DNA of 38,422 nucleotides from Pseudomonadota bacterium (GTDB lineage: Bacteria; Bdellovibrionota_C; UBA2361; OMII01). Both the position numbers and the translations under genes were made by a program. Shown one piece after another: positions 23,183 to 30,429 of this stretch. The stretch lies in NCBI GenBank assembly GCA_026390555.1, contig JAPLFS010000033.1, positions 1-38,422 on the forward strand, written 5' to 3'. Position 1 is the stretch's first letter, and every line of letters starts with the position of its first letter. Below the pieces are notes generated by a model. That model was not told where the DNA came from, searched no databases, and was given only the letters and a program-made list of their open reading frames with translations.

Positions 23183-24220
23183 CTAAAACTCCACGAATAA
23201 CTTCCGCTCTTTGCTATCTATGATCGCCTTTCTTCCCACTGGCAGGCAGATCTGAGGGTCAGTATGTCCAAAATCTAAATTTTGAACTACCGGAATGTCC
23301 TTGTTGTATTGGCGTACTGCCCGCAGGATAGTTTCACGCTGCTCCTCCTTATAGACAAGCTTATCCTCATCGGATTTTTGATTGTTGAATTCCCATGCCT
23401 TCGGGCGACCAACAAGGATGCCTCGAATTCGTTCCAATATTCCACGTTCACCAAGAGCCCGAACCACACGAAATACATACTCGGAGCTGGGGATCTCTTC
23501 TGAAGTCTCAAGAAACAGCACTACCTCGCCAAACTGTTCCAGATTTGGGATGGGAACTCCGTGTCGTAACATTTCATCGATCGACTCCAGGCCTCCTCCC
23601 CAGGTAATTCCATCAGCAGAACCGCTACCATCCCAATGCCAGCCTTCATTTGTTTGGTACTTCCTTCGCCTTGAGAGATTTTCAGGGTCAATCCAACTCA
23701 TTCCCTCATCATTAAATTCAGGACTTGGGTGAAGTTCAATCATGCCTCTATCAAACAGCGCATGGCGCAGATGCTTGACCGTATAAGCATCCATATCTCC
23801 TTGCATGCCGAATTGACATAGGATTGATGCGCCGTAATAAGATGGAATTCCTCTTAACCAGAGATAATTGCAGAAATGAGTGTTATCACTGTAGCCAAAA
23901 AATGCTTTGGGATGTTCAACGAATGCGGTAGAGAGAATTTTGTGAATATAGGTTACTTGTATGTTTCCGCCAATGGTCGCTATGACGGCCTTAACTTCCG
24001 AATGCTGAAAGGCTGCTATTAAATCGGACGCCTTTTCATCGAGAGTGGCATCGAGCTTGCCAGTAGCTGGGAATTCGAGCACCTCTAGTTCAAACAGGTT
24101 GATCAACCGCTTCAATCCAAATTGATAGACTTCCGGAAAAACAGCAGGAGCTGCCCATGAAGGTGACACGATGGCAACCTTGTTTCCTGCTGTTAATTTA
24201 GAGACTTCCTTGAATTCCAC
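23183..24220 (-). CDS. S66 family serine peptidase, MccF / LD-carboxypeptidase-like
   Basis: 345 residues. The N-terminal NKVAIVSPSWAAPAVFPEVY is the standard S66 opening. The catalytic triad can be placed at Ser111 (FFGYSDNTHF), Glu238 (VLFLETSEE) and His319 (LDFGHTDPQICLPVG). The insert around WHWDGSGSADGITWGGGLES is typical of the MccF branch, which hydrolyses microcin C-type acyl-adenylates and gives immunity, rather than of LdcA, which trims murein tetrapeptides. It lies alone between the DUF4143 ATPase and repeat R7. Cytoplasmic, with no signal peptide. Confidence 0.88.
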   Translation of the reverse strand: MEFKEVSKLTAGNKVAIVSPSWAAPAVFPEVYQFGLKRLINLFELEVLEFPATGKLDATLDEKASDLIAAFQHSEVKAVIATIGGNIQVTYIHKILSTAFVEHPKAFFGYSDNTHFCNYLWLRGIPSYYGASILCQFGMQGDMDAYTVKHLRHALFDRGMIELHPSPEFNDEGMSWIDPENLSRRRKYQTNEGWHWDGSGSADGITWGGGLESIDEMLRHGVPIPNLEQFGEVVLFLETSEEIPSSEYVFRVVRALGERGILERIRGILVGRPKAWEFNNQKSDEDKLVYKEEQRETILRAVRQYNKDIPVVQNLDFGHTDPQICLPVGRKAIIDSKERKLFVEF

Positions 24221-24296
24221 GGTACGCAGCTAGTGCCCAAAAATGAATGAACCGCTATTATATCATTTTGGATTTACTACTTTAAAGCAGAATCTT

Positions 24297-24465
24297 CTCT
24301 ATTGCTCCTTTTTTGGCGACTTACACCATATTCCCTCACACAACCTGCACCAGAACCACCCTAGAGGTGCTGCGGTTAGGGCCAAGCCCTACAAAATCCT
24401 CACGGGAACCACTCTGCACCTTGAAGCAAATACTTGCCAAAAGTGAATCGATCTTCCTATCCTTT
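24297..24465 (+). repeat. Island repeat copy R7 (part B only), right border of the island
   Basis: CTCTATTGCTCCTTTTTTGG, then a full B part without indels, ending CTTCCTATCCTTTATCC. As with R1 at the left border, part A is missing. The core gene ruvX begins 54 nt further right. The gap from the S66 start (24220) to ruvX otherwise holds only AATAGTTAGGC just before the ruvX ATG. Confidence 0.85.
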
Positions 24466-24518
24466 ATCCTTTCTCCTAACAGGGGACGACAAGTTTATAC
24501 TGGGGCAAATAGTTAGGC

Positions 24519-24920
24519 ATGGTTATCCTTGGGGTGGATGTTGGAACGATACGGGTGGGGATCGCTGTGGCTGACGGTACGGTCAGGATTCCATTTCCGG
24601 TCGGGGTCTACCTTAGGGCTAAGTACGGAGCTGAAAAGGCGCTCCTCGCTGAGATTGAAAACAGGTCCGCCTCGTTACTTGTGGTTGGGCTTCCCCTTGG
24701 AGCGAGCGGAGAGCGTACCCCAGCCTGTAACATGGTTGAGGGCTTCGTTCGTCGTATTGCTAAAAGGGTAAAGATTGAGATTGTATACGTAGATGAGGCC
24801 TTCTCATCCCTGGAGGCTACGGAGCGGCTCTCTCAGGTATCTAGGGGAGAGCAGCACATTGATGCATTTGCGGCGTGTTTGATCCTGGAGCGTTACTTCG
24901 AATTAAATTCTAGTAGTTAG
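24519..24920 (+). CDS. ruvX: Putative Holliday-junction resolvase / pre-16S rRNA nuclease YqgF
   Basis: 133-residue RNase H-fold protein. The opening MVILGVDVGTIRVGIAVADG has the first catalytic Asp (DVGT). VVGLPLGASGERTP, the Glu/Asp in VYVDEAFSSLEATERL and the final IDAFAACLILERYF with a C-terminal Asp match the family order. In Escherichia coli the protein matures the 16S rRNA 5' end; a resolvase role is inferred from the fold. It is 9 nt upstream of mltG on the same strand, a common pairing. First core gene after the island. Confidence 0.93.
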   Translation: MVILGVDVGTIRVGIAVADGTVRIPFPVGVYLRAKYGAEKALLAEIENRSASLLVVGLPLGASGERTPACNMVEGFVRRIAKRVKIEIVYVDEAFSSLEATERLSQVSRGEQHIDAFAACLILERYFELNSSS

Positions 24921-24929
24921 GGAATTCTC

Positions 24930-25982
24930 GTGATTCGAAAACTTATCCTTACATTCCTCTATCTCTTTCTGCCCCTGGCCTCCATTGCTCTGACCTTCCG
25001 TGGGCTTGAGCATTACCTCACTGAGCCCTTTAACCCCGCACAGACCCAAACCACGCTCTTTAGCGTTGCCGAGCATAAAAGCCTGCGTGAGATCGCTAAG
25101 GAGCTAGAGCAGCAGTACCTTATCCGCAGCAGTTGGTCGCTACGAATTATCGCCCGCATTCAAAGCAAGGATACCTCTATCAAGGCCGGTGAGTATCAGC
25201 TTTCAGCGGCGATGAGCGCCGAGCAGATCCTAGATAAGATGGTCAATGGAGAGATGGTCCTACACAGGGTCACTATCAAGGAGGGTGCGCGGGTCTCTGA
25301 GATCGGCCCACTGTTAGAGCAGTCCGGAATCGTCTCGCAGCTACTCTTTGATCAAGCCCTTCAGAACCAGGCTCTGCTTAGCGAGCTGGGCATTCAGGCG
25401 AACTCCTTCGAGGGCTACCTTTTTCCCGAAACCTATCAGTTCCCGCGTAATACGCCGGCAAATAAAGTCATCACCACGATGCGCGAGCAGTTTAATAAAG
25501 CCTGGCAGGCGGAGTGGGCTCAGCAGGCAGTAACGCTCAAGATGTCGAAGCACGAGATCCTTACCCTAGCTTCGATTATTGAGAAGGAGTCCGGCAACTT
25601 TGAGGAGCAGCCCATCATCTCCTCTGTCTTTCACAATCGACTCAACCGCAACATGCGACTACAGGCCGATCCGACCGTTATCTATGGGATCGTTAACTTT
25701 AATGGAAACATCACAAAGAACGACCTACAGAGGTTTACACCTTATAATACCTATCTAATTCGAGGGCTCCCGCCCGGTCCGATAGCAAACCCAGGTATCT
25801 CTGCCATAAAAGCAGCACTCTATCCGGCGCAAACGAACTACCTCTACTTCGTCGGTAATGGCGCTGGACGTCATATCTTCTCTGAAGATCTTGATCAGCA
25901 TAATAACGCCGTAAATAAATTTCAGCGCGGTGATAATGATACTGATACTCCGCCAGCAGAAACAACGCCGATCTTTCCATAG
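24930..25982 (+). CDS. mltG: Endolytic murein transglycosylase
   Basis: 350 residues, started at GTG 24930 (9 nt after ruvX). One N-terminal membrane segment (about 5-22) is followed by a LysM-like region (VAEHKSLREIAKELEQQYLI) and the YceG domain with the catalytic-glutamate motif ASIIEKESGNFEEQPIIS, FHNRLNRNMRLQADPTVIYG, RGLPPGPIANPGISAIKAAL and NYLYFVGNGAGRHIFSED. It cuts nascent glycan strands in the periplasm and sets their length. Family length (about 340) fits. The Pro/Thr-rich C-terminal tail is unremarkable. Confidence 0.96.
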   Translation: MIRKLILTFLYLFLPLASIALTFRGLEHYLTEPFNPAQTQTTLFSVAEHKSLREIAKELEQQYLIRSSWSLRIIARIQSKDTSIKAGEYQLSAAMSAEQILDKMVNGEMVLHRVTIKEGARVSEIGPLLEQSGIVSQLLFDQALQNQALLSELGIQANSFEGYLFPETYQFPRNTPANKVITTMREQFNKAWQAEWAQQAVTLKMSKHEILTLASIIEKESGNFEEQPIISSVFHNRLNRNMRLQADPTVIYGIVNFNGNITKNDLQRFTPYNTYLIRGLPPGPIANPGISAIKAALYPAQTNYLYFVGNGAGRHIFSEDLDQHNNAVNKFQRGDNDTDTPPAETTPIFP

Positions 25983-25990
25983 CTACCTAT

Positions 25991-28039
25991 ATGTCGAGTA
26001 GCATTGAATCACTACTAGCGGCAGTTCAAGGTAAGGAGCTTCAAAATCGCCGTGCCTCTCTTGCGATTCTGATCTTTACCATTATAGCGAGCCTCGTAAC
26101 TATCGGCATCCTGCACAGCTGGTATCCGTGGTGGTGCGCGTTTTCTGCTCTCCTGCTGCTCGGGACGTTCGCGCTCTATCTAATAAGGGCTGGCGTGCGC
26201 CCCTGGGCGGTTTCTCCTGAGGAGGCCGCAATCCTAGTTGATGCGGCGTTACCTACCAAGGAGAGGTTCAGCGCATTACTCTCTCTACGATCCTCGCTTG
26301 ATCCTATTGATACTGCGCGCTCAGTCTTTATCTCGCAGCAACTCTCAGAGATCTTAGCTGAGGGCACGCACCCGGCACAGATAGCCCCATTTAAACTATC
26401 TGGGAGTGAGCGCTGCGCCCTCATTACGGCGCTACTACTAACTTTATCTGCAATCCTACTCTTTGTATTTCGCCCTCAACCGAAGCTTCTAGCGCTGGCC
26501 GCAAAGATTGAAAGTATACTCGCCGCAGATCCTACCATTCCAGAACCGCTACGGGCTCAGGCGCTAGCGCTGGCTGAGGCTATTAAAGATACACCGCTAG
26601 GAAGCTCGCAGATAAATATGGAGCTTAATGGTGCTCGTAAGGAGCTGGAGCAGGCCCTGGCCGAATCAGAGAGAGGCAAGAGTCTGGGCGAGCGTACAGT
26701 TCAGGGATCAAAGGGGACACGGGAGTATCCTCAGGAGCCCACGCAGAAGCAGGCGCAGGCGACCCCGATACCGGTGCCTCCAACACCAGGGCCTCACGAA
26801 CAAAAAAAGCAGGAGCCACAGGAAGAGAAGCAGCAGGGGAAAGAGAAGCAGAAGCCGGGCGCGCAAGAACAGAAAGAAGAAGAGCAGAAAAAGAAAGAGC
26901 AGGGGAAAGAAGAGCAGTCCGCAAAGGAGCAATCCGGCTCCGGCCAAGGGGCTGAGAAGGAGGAGTCCGGCGATAACCCATCACAACAGGGCTCAGAGCA
27001 ACAGGAGCAAGCGGGGGAGCAGAAGCAGCAGGGCGGGTCGGATCAGGGTGAATCTGCTGCGGATAAAGATCCCAGCGCTAAAGAGCAGGGGGGCCAGCAG
27101 GGTGACGGAGATGGGCAGGGTAGTGGAAAGGGCGCTGGTGAGGGCGAAGGGAAAGGAAAAGGCGGTGAAGGAAAGGGTGTGGGCAGTGGTGATGGTAAGG
27201 GTCAGGGCTCTGGGAAAAGTTCTGACTCTGATTCGAGCAGCGATAACTCAGGTAGCGCCGAAGCCTCTGGCGCCACAGGAAAGCAGGGCCAAGAGAAGCA
27301 GGATCGAGAGAAGCAGGGCTCTGCAGGCCAACAGGGTGCGCAGGGCGGTTCAAGCGCCTCCGGTTCTCAATCTTCTAGCCTACAACAATTAGAGGCTGCG
27401 CTAAACGAAGTAGAGCAGGGGGTGAAACAACAGGGGCAAGGGCAGGAAGGGACTGGTGCCGAAAAGGGCCCACAACCACAATCAAAGCCACAGTCACCGT
27501 CACAGTCACCGTCACAGTCACAGTCTGGCTCGCAAGCAGGCGCACAGGGCGCAGACTCCAAGGGAGCTGGCAAGGGTGCAGCTAAAGAGCCTAGCAAGAG
27601 CGACCCCGAAAAGAGCGAAAACAGCAACTCCGATTCAAAGCAGAATAAGGAAAACTCTGATAGTGGCGGCTCTGATAAAGCAAAGCAAAAGCCCTCCGAA
27701 AAAACCGAAAACGAAGAGCAGGGGGAGCAGGATAGCAACGGGGAGCGCTCCGCTCTTCCCGACAGAGATGCTCCTGCGCAGACGGGGGGCCTCTCTGACG
27801 GTGCAGGGAGCGCTGGACTGGGATCTAATCAGGGCTTTAAAGAGGCTCCGATCGGATCGCTTAAGGAGGCGATTGATGAGCGCTTTACTGACGAGAGCTC
27901 TAACCTTGAAAAGAACCTAGAGCCTGCGCAAGCGAAGACCACTATCGAGGATCTGCCGCTGGCCAAACCTAAGGGCTCACTGCAGCGGGGCGAGCAGCCG
28001 ATTCCGCTGGAGTACAGCGATATTTTAAAGGGGCCGTAG
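25991..28039 (+). CDS. DUF4175-like membrane protein with a very long low-complexity domain
   Basis: 682 residues. Two membrane helices near 24-43 and 46-66 and a third near 137-158 frame a segment PWAVSPEEAAILVDAALPTK typical of DUF4175-like proteins. From about 225 to 600 the chain is almost entirely Q, E, K, G, S and P (for instance QEPQEEKQQGKEKQKPG), without hydrophobic positions, hence disordered. A short ordered tail (LKEAIDERFTDESSNLEKNL) follows. Genes of this type occur next to MoxR/DUF58/VWA clusters, which here resume at 31086 after an insertion. The function is unknown; a periplasmic or cytoplasmic tether is possible. Antisense frames over the repetitive part are artefacts of composition. 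Confidence 0.7.
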   Translation: MSSSIESLLAAVQGKELQNRRASLAILIFTIIASLVTIGILHSWYPWWCAFSALLLLGTFALYLIRAGVRPWAVSPEEAAILVDAALPTKERFSALLSLRSSLDPIDTARSVFISQQLSEILAEGTHPAQIAPFKLSGSERCALITALLLTLSAILLFVFRPQPKLLALAAKIESILAADPTIPEPLRAQALALAEAIKDTPLGSSQINMELNGARKELEQALAESERGKSLGERTVQGSKGTREYPQEPTQKQAQATPIPVPPTPGPHEQKKQEPQEEKQQGKEKQKPGAQEQKEEEQKKKEQGKEEQSAKEQSGSGQGAEKEESGDNPSQQGSEQQEQAGEQKQQGGSDQGESAADKDPSAKEQGGQQGDGDGQGSGKGAGEGEGKGKGGEGKGVGSGDGKGQGSGKSSDSDSSSDNSGSAEASGATGKQGQEKQDREKQGSAGQQGAQGGSSASGSQSSSLQQLEAALNEVEQGVKQQGQGQEGTGAEKGPQPQSKPQSPSQSPSQSQSGSQAGAQGADSKGAGKGAAKEPSKSDPEKSENSNSDSKQNKENSDSGGSDKAKQKPSEKTENEEQGEQDSNGERSALPDRDAPAQTGGLSDGAGSAGLGSNQGFKEAPIGSLKEAIDERFTDESSNLEKNLEPAQAKTTIEDLPLAKPKGSLQRGEQPIPLEYSDILKGP

Positions 28040-28274
28040 AAGCTCCACTACTAAATTCCCACTACTAATTCTCACCCACCTTGTAGTACTGAGATAACCC
28101 ATCAACGCCTCTGAAGAGCTGTAAAAGCAGCTAATTCCTAATATGCAAAGCAACCCTTAACTGCTTGAAACTTATATGGTAACGGCATTGCCTTAGCGCT
28201 GCGCGGTGATTGCCGAGCGGGGAGCCCTAGAAACAACTTGACTAATCTAGGGTCTGAGTCGTATACAGTCAACC
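28040..28274. other. Junction of the core operon with the 3-kb accessory insertion
   Basis: No gene. It contains CACTACTAAATTCCCACTAC and CACTACTAATTCTCACCCAC in tandem (28049-28080), a sequence that recurs as CCCACTACTAATTCATGTGG near 29920, and an AGCTG/CAGCT hairpin near 28120. These recurrent bits mark the edges of the inserted DNA. Confidence 0.4.
28238..28267 (+). promoter_or_regulatory. Likely promoter of the second DUF4143 ATPase
   Basis: TTGACT (28238-28243), 18 nt, TATACA (28262-28267). The ATG at 28275 lies 7 nt after the -10 box, so the mRNA may be leaderless, in line with the absence of a Shine-Dalgarno sequence. An inverted repeat CCCTAG (28225-28230) and CTAGGG (28247-28252) flanks the -35 box and could be an operator. 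Confidence 0.45.
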
Positions 28275-29441
28275 ATGTGGATTAAAAGAGATTTATCGCT
28301 TAGTGCAATATCAAATATCGCCTTACCAATAAAAGTCTTACGGGGCCCCAGACAGGTCGGGAAGACGTCATTGCTGGCAAAACTTGGAACCCACTCCCTC
28401 GTCTATCTCGACGATGCGGTTACTCGTCTTCGTGCGCAAGAAGATCCAAGATTCTTCCTTGATCAACTCCCCAGCAAGGTAATTCTAGACGAGGCCCCGC
28501 TTGCTCCGGCCCTGTTTCCCGAGCTCAAGCGACGGGTCGACGAAGCACGCATATCGGGATGCGGGGAGATGCCCGATGTTTGGCTTACAGGGTCGAATCA
28601 GACGCTCATGTATCGTGAGGTTGGCGAGTCTCTCGCTGGTCGAGCAAGTTATTTTGATCTCAACACCCTCTCCATTCACGAGCTCGGAGAACGATGGTCG
28701 CTTGGTACGTATCTCATGAGAGCAGGATGGCCAGAACTGTATATATCACCGCATCTTGATGTGACTCGCTACCTCAATGATCTCGTGTCAACATACATCG
28801 AGAGGGACATCGTGGCGGCCGCAGGCATTGAGAGGCGTGCCGCCTTCCTGAAAGTGCTGCACCTCCTTGCCGGAAGAATCGGACAGCTTTTTGTGGCTTC
28901 AGACATAGCCACGGTAGCCGGCGTTGACGCTACGACCGTTCAATCATGGGTGTCCCTGCTTGTGACCAATGCGGTGGCATTCCAGTTACCAGCTTACTAT
29001 ACCAACCTAAATAAACGACTGACCAAGGCTCCTAAGTACTACTTCTATGACGTCGGTCTCGCCGTATGCCTACAGGGATGGCAAGCTCCAGAGCCGATTC
29101 TGAATAGTCCTCAATTTGGACACCTCTTTGAAAATATGGTCATAGGAGAGGTCGTCCGATTCTTTTTGAATCGGGGCAGCAAGCCAACCCTCTATTTCGT
29201 GCGTTCAAAGGAGAAAGTAGAGATAGATCTACTCGTTAATCTAGGCAATCAGCGCTATCTTGCAATTGAGATTAAAACAACACCGGAAGACTGGTCTAAA
29301 AAACAAAGGGAGCTCGTTGACTCCTTGGGTCTGACGATTGTGGATAGGTGGGTGGTAACTGCCTATAGTGGTATGTCCTTTAAAGATACCGCAGTAGTTG
29401 CTATCAGCGACCTTTGGAATCGCCTCAAAGATATTACGTAA
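28275..29441 (+). CDS. AAA_14/DUF4143-type ATPase
   Basis: 388 residues. P-loop LRGPRQVGKTSLLAKLGT (about 22-39), Walker B KVILDEAPLAPALFPELKR and the sensor-like VWLTGSNQTLM. The DUF4143 part starts around TYIERDIVAAAGIERRAAFL, continues through a winged helix and ends in the nuclease-like fold VRSKEKVEIDLLV with IEIKTTPEDWSK (D and ExK-like residues). It is a different subfamily from the protein at 21772. Inserted between core genes and with its own promoter. Function unproven. Confidence 0.88.
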   Translation: MWIKRDLSLSAISNIALPIKVLRGPRQVGKTSLLAKLGTHSLVYLDDAVTRLRAQEDPRFFLDQLPSKVILDEAPLAPALFPELKRRVDEARISGCGEMPDVWLTGSNQTLMYREVGESLAGRASYFDLNTLSIHELGERWSLGTYLMRAGWPELYISPHLDVTRYLNDLVSTYIERDIVAAAGIERRAAFLKVLHLLAGRIGQLFVASDIATVAGVDATTVQSWVSLLVTNAVAFQLPAYYTNLNKRLTKAPKYYFYDVGLAVCLQGWQAPEPILNSPQFGHLFENMVIGEVVRFFLNRGSKPTLYFVRSKEKVEIDLLVNLGNQRYLAIEIKTTPEDWSKKQRELVDSLGLTIVDRWVVTAYSGMSFKDTAVVAISDLWNRLKDIT

Positions 29442-29482
29442 CTATTTACCACTAACTAAGCTCTGGGGGCAGGGGATACAAG

Positions 29483-29502
29483 GTAACCCCTTACCAATGC
29501 TA
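29483..29502 (+). repeat. Right-end motif of the island repeat family
   Basis: GTAACCCCTTACCAATGCTA is close to the right end of the R6 element (GTAACCCCGTACCAATGATC). It is preceded by CTCTGGGGGCAGGGGATACA, whose G-rich part resembles the sequence after R4. No left end is visible nearby. Confidence 0.55.
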
Positions 29503-29560
29503 GATAAATCGAACCCGTTCTTAAAATTTCTAATGGCTTCAATCAGACAGGGGTGGGCTT

Positions 29561-29824
29561 ATGAAAAAACTTAATTGGGATCAGATTCGGACAGAATATG
29601 ATGGTCATTGGGTGCATCTAATCGATTACGATTGGGCTGAGGGCACACCATATCCAGTTTCAGGAGTAGTTCATATTCATGCGAAAACAAGAAAAGAGTT
29701 TAATGCTTTAATCAAGTCAGCAGATCGTATTCCAGGGGCTCGCATATACGTTGGTGACATCAAGGAAACAGGCAACGCTATAAGAATGGGCTGTTTGGTA
29801 GTCACTCAACATGCAAATCATTAA
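29561..29824 (+). CDS. Small hypothetical protein
   Basis: 87 residues, soluble, beginning MKKLNWDQIRTEYDGHWVHL with a GGGGTGGG stretch before the ATG. Contains DYDWAEGTPYPVSGVVHIHA and a short helix. I do not recognise a named family. It overlaps by 14 nt a short frame that looks like the start of a retropepsin-like protease, and a small protein preceding such a protease is a recurrent pair in bacterial accessory regions, so the two probably form a unit. Confidence 0.65.
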   Translation: MKKLNWDQIRTEYDGHWVHLIDYDWAEGTPYPVSGVVHIHAKTRKEFNALIKSADRIPGARIYVGDIKETGNAIRMGCLVVTQHANH

Positions 29825-29897
29825 TTTTGATCGCACGCAAGATATTCCAATTGTTGATGCAATTATTTCAGGTCCAATTGATATAAGCGCGCAGTAG
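29811..29897 (+). pseudogene. 5' stub of a retropepsin-like aspartic protease gene
   Basis: Only 28 residues, MQIINFDRTQDIPIVDAIIS and a few more, before TAG. The pattern (I/V)xDAII-x-GP resembles the N-terminus of clan AA aspartic proteases, but the catalytic D-T-G that should follow is absent because the frame ends. It overlaps the preceding gene by 14 nt. The truncation point lies 54 nt before a right-end motif of the repeat family, so an insertion or deletion event probably removed the rest. Confidence 0.45.
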
Positions 29898-29946
29898 TGT
29901 TTTTTTACTCGATTTTTCCCACTACTAATTCATGTGGGGGCCTAGA

Positions 29947-29968
29947 AAGCAACCCCGTACCAATGATC
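29947..29968 (+). repeat. Right-end motif of the island repeat family
   Basis: AAGCAACCCCGTACCAATGATC matches the R6 right end over 18 nt exactly (AACCCCGTACCAATGATC, 29951-29968). Preceded by GTGGGGGCCTAG. It shows that DNA in this second insertion shares end sequences with the main island. Confidence 0.7.
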
Positions 29969-30028
29969 AATATTTCATTCGTTAAGCGCTATAGCGCTGC
30001 GCGGAGGCGCTGCAAAACAACAAACAGG

Positions 30029-30061
30029 TCGTAATGCAATGTCGCATTATATGCGTTACGA
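30029..30061. terminator. Nested hairpin downstream of the small lipoprotein gene
   Basis: TCGTAA (30029-30034) pairs with TTACGA (30056-30061), with an inner AATGC/GCATT pairing. It follows the minus-strand gene ending at 30091 and may terminate it, though there is no T-tract. Close by is AGCGCTATAGCGCT (near 29985-29998), another palindrome. Confidence 0.35.
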
Positions 30062-30090
30062 TCTATATTCGTTGAAAAAATGTTCGTAAC

Positions 30091-30429
30091 TTACGGCGTT
30101 AAATTTTCGGTGGCCGCGCCCTTATCCCAAGTGCCTTTTAGGCTTCCATCGGGTTCGAGGTGGTAAATAACGGGCGACCCCGATCCCCAATCAACACTTA
30201 AAGTGTCACCCTTTAACTCCCCAATACCAGAGTAGTTTGTGGGTCCAATTTGCCATTTGACCATATACAGCCCGTCGCTATGTTTTCGAATGACGACCAG
30301 CCCCTCGTAGGACGAACCATTGGAATTTGTCCCCTTGGCGGCATAGGCACCTTCTAGTTGCGGAGCTGACGGTTTTAGCATATGGCACCCAACGATACTG
30401 AGCAGTAATACAAACAATAACTTTTTTAT
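30091..30429 (-). CDS. Small lipoprotein, ATA in place of the start codon
   Basis: 112 residues if read from ATA 30429 (MKKLLFVLLLSIVGCHMLKP), an ideal lipoprotein signal with lipobox SIVGC. The mature domain (LEGAYAAKGTNSNGSSYEGL to LKGTWDKGAATENLTP) is a beta-rich fold with paired Tyr/Trp-Gly steps, as in small extracellular barrel proteins; no named family. GGGAGG (30435-30440) is 5 nt before the ATA. The alternative TTG at 30417 has no ribosome-binding site at a usable distance and cuts the signal. The ATA overlaps the stop of the upstream GNAT gene as ATAA, where ATGA coupling would be expected. Confidence 0.6.
   Translation of the reverse strand: MKKLLFVLLLSIVGCHMLKPSAPQLEGAYAAKGTNSNGSSYEGLVVIRKHSDGLYMVKWQIGPTNYSGIGELKGDTLSVDWGSGSPVIYHLEPDGSLKGTWDKGAATENLTP

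Noticed and set aside
12699-24465. CRISPR array suggested by regularly recurring direct repeats
   Set aside because: Repeats are about 150-260 bp with kilobase gene-sized gaps; no short repeat-spacer pattern and no cas genes.
12699-24518. Integron cassette array with attC sites (ACCCAAC in some part-B copies, GTTAGGC at 24512-24518, GTTAAGC at 29981-29987)
   Set aside because: The 7-mers are not conserved between repeat copies and do not form matched R'/R'' pairs at the right spacing. No integron integrase is present and gene orientations are mixed. The canonical integron explanation does not fit.
26625-27920. Several open frames on both strands over the DUF4175-like gene
   Set aside because: They follow from the biased Q/G/S/K codons of the real plus-strand gene, have arginine- or leucine-rich nonsense compositions, and lack starts with ribosome-binding sites.
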